Positions 55,492 through 55,539 of a stretch of DNA of 55,539 nt are shown in pieces (position 1 is the stretch's first letter; the number at the start of each line of letters is the position of its first letter). A model generated the notes under the pieces. It made no database searches. It had not been told where the DNA came from and saw nothing but the letters and a program-made list of their open reading frames with translations. The position numbers were made by a program, and so were the translations under genes. The stretch comes from Candidatus Falkowiibacteriota bacterium. Lineage in GTDB: Bacteria > Patescibacteriota > Patescibacteriia > UBA11705 > JABHMO01. The DNA lies in the NCBI GenBank assembly GCA_016214755.1, contig JACRNX010000019.1:1-55539 (forward strand), written 5' to 3'.

Positions 55492-55539
55492 ATGACAGGA
55501 CGTATTTCTATGAGCCAACGAGAGTTGAAGCGTTACAGC
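55492..55539 (+). CDS. Transposase, first 16 codons (cut by window end)
   Basis: MTGRISMSQRELKRYS, open to the right edge. This start is like that of ISNCY-type transposases (GRI.MSQ.EL.R..V..), which continue with a helix-turn-helix and a DDE domain. Only the beginning is visible, so the family call is a recollection of the N-terminal pattern. An internal ATG at 55510 is an alternative start. Confidence 0.45.
   Translation, partial: MTGRISMSQRELKRYS

Overview
The window reads as chromosome from a member of the Patescibacteria (Candidate Phyla Radiation), probably a Parcubacteria-like lineage. The evidence is the gene content: DUF4012 and CARDB/DUF11-like envelope proteins, a short archaeal-type AspRS, RNase J, ScpA/ScpB and secreted Cys-rich proteins with pilin-like membrane hairpins. 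There are many single genes and few biosynthetic operons, standard stop codons work throughout, and the spacers are rich in palindromic repeats. The taxonomic call is inference; there is no rRNA in the window.

Layout. 1-5.5 kb: a small basic-protein unit, then an envelope pair (DUF4012 protein, CARDB-like protein). 5.5-8.9 kb: a glycosyltransferase, a Phd/RelE-type toxin-antitoxin pair, three paralogous small lipoproteins (the middle one frameshifted) and a 42-residue membrane protein. 8.9-9.8 kb: seven tRNAs on the minus strand. 9.9-14.1 kb: two glycosyltransferases and a polyprenyl-phosphate sugar transferase (surface polysaccharide). 14.1-21 kb: rnpB, two small SD-led genes, a decayed REP-associated transposase, trpS, rnj, an ABC solute-binding protein, secG. 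21-27.7 kb: a DsbA-like protein leading a four-subunit 2-oxoacid:ferredoxin oxidoreductase (gamma, delta, alpha, beta), interrupted by a four-helix-bundle gene and by a secreted Cys-rich gene. 27.7-35 kb: uvrA, rplS, a barrel-like exported protein with a coupled leader ORF, gmk, rluD-like. 35-42.7 kb: a metallo-beta-lactamase/double cyclic-nucleotide-binding protein broken by one frameshift, two radical SAM proteins, a secreted HExxH protein, two membrane proteins. 42.7-51.4 kb: asnS, aspS, scpA-scpB, a D-Ala-D-Ala carboxypeptidase, a fourth glycosyltransferase, a ruined metallophosphoesterase. 51.5-55.5 kb: two CAU tRNAs, a ParB-like protein, a divergent sigma-70-like protein with a duplicated N-terminal domain, and the first codons of an insertion-sequence transposase.

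Three patterns cut across the genes. (1) Translation signals fall into two classes: housekeeping genes have A/T-rich or nearly absent leaders without a Shine-Dalgarno site, while at least fourteen mostly unrecognised genes have strong GGAGG-type sites, often with TTGACA/17 bp/TAnnnT promoters and hairpin terminators. (2) At least three repeat families have constant outer arms and a centre that changes from copy to copy yet stays self-complementary. Copies lie in spacers, act as terminators, supply stop codons, and sit in frame inside rluD, the sigma-like gene and the oxidoreductase beta gene. (3) Many spacers are built from one short word repeated and then repeated again in inverse orientation, giving long imperfect hairpins; each spacer has its own vocabulary. 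Several lie in probable 5' untranslated regions, and one pair flanks the four-helix-bundle gene.

Three genes carry single-base or short-indel damage (lipoprotein 2, MBL/cNMP protein, metallophosphoesterase). The first two are at homopolymers and could be sequencing errors; the third also lacks a metal-binding motif.
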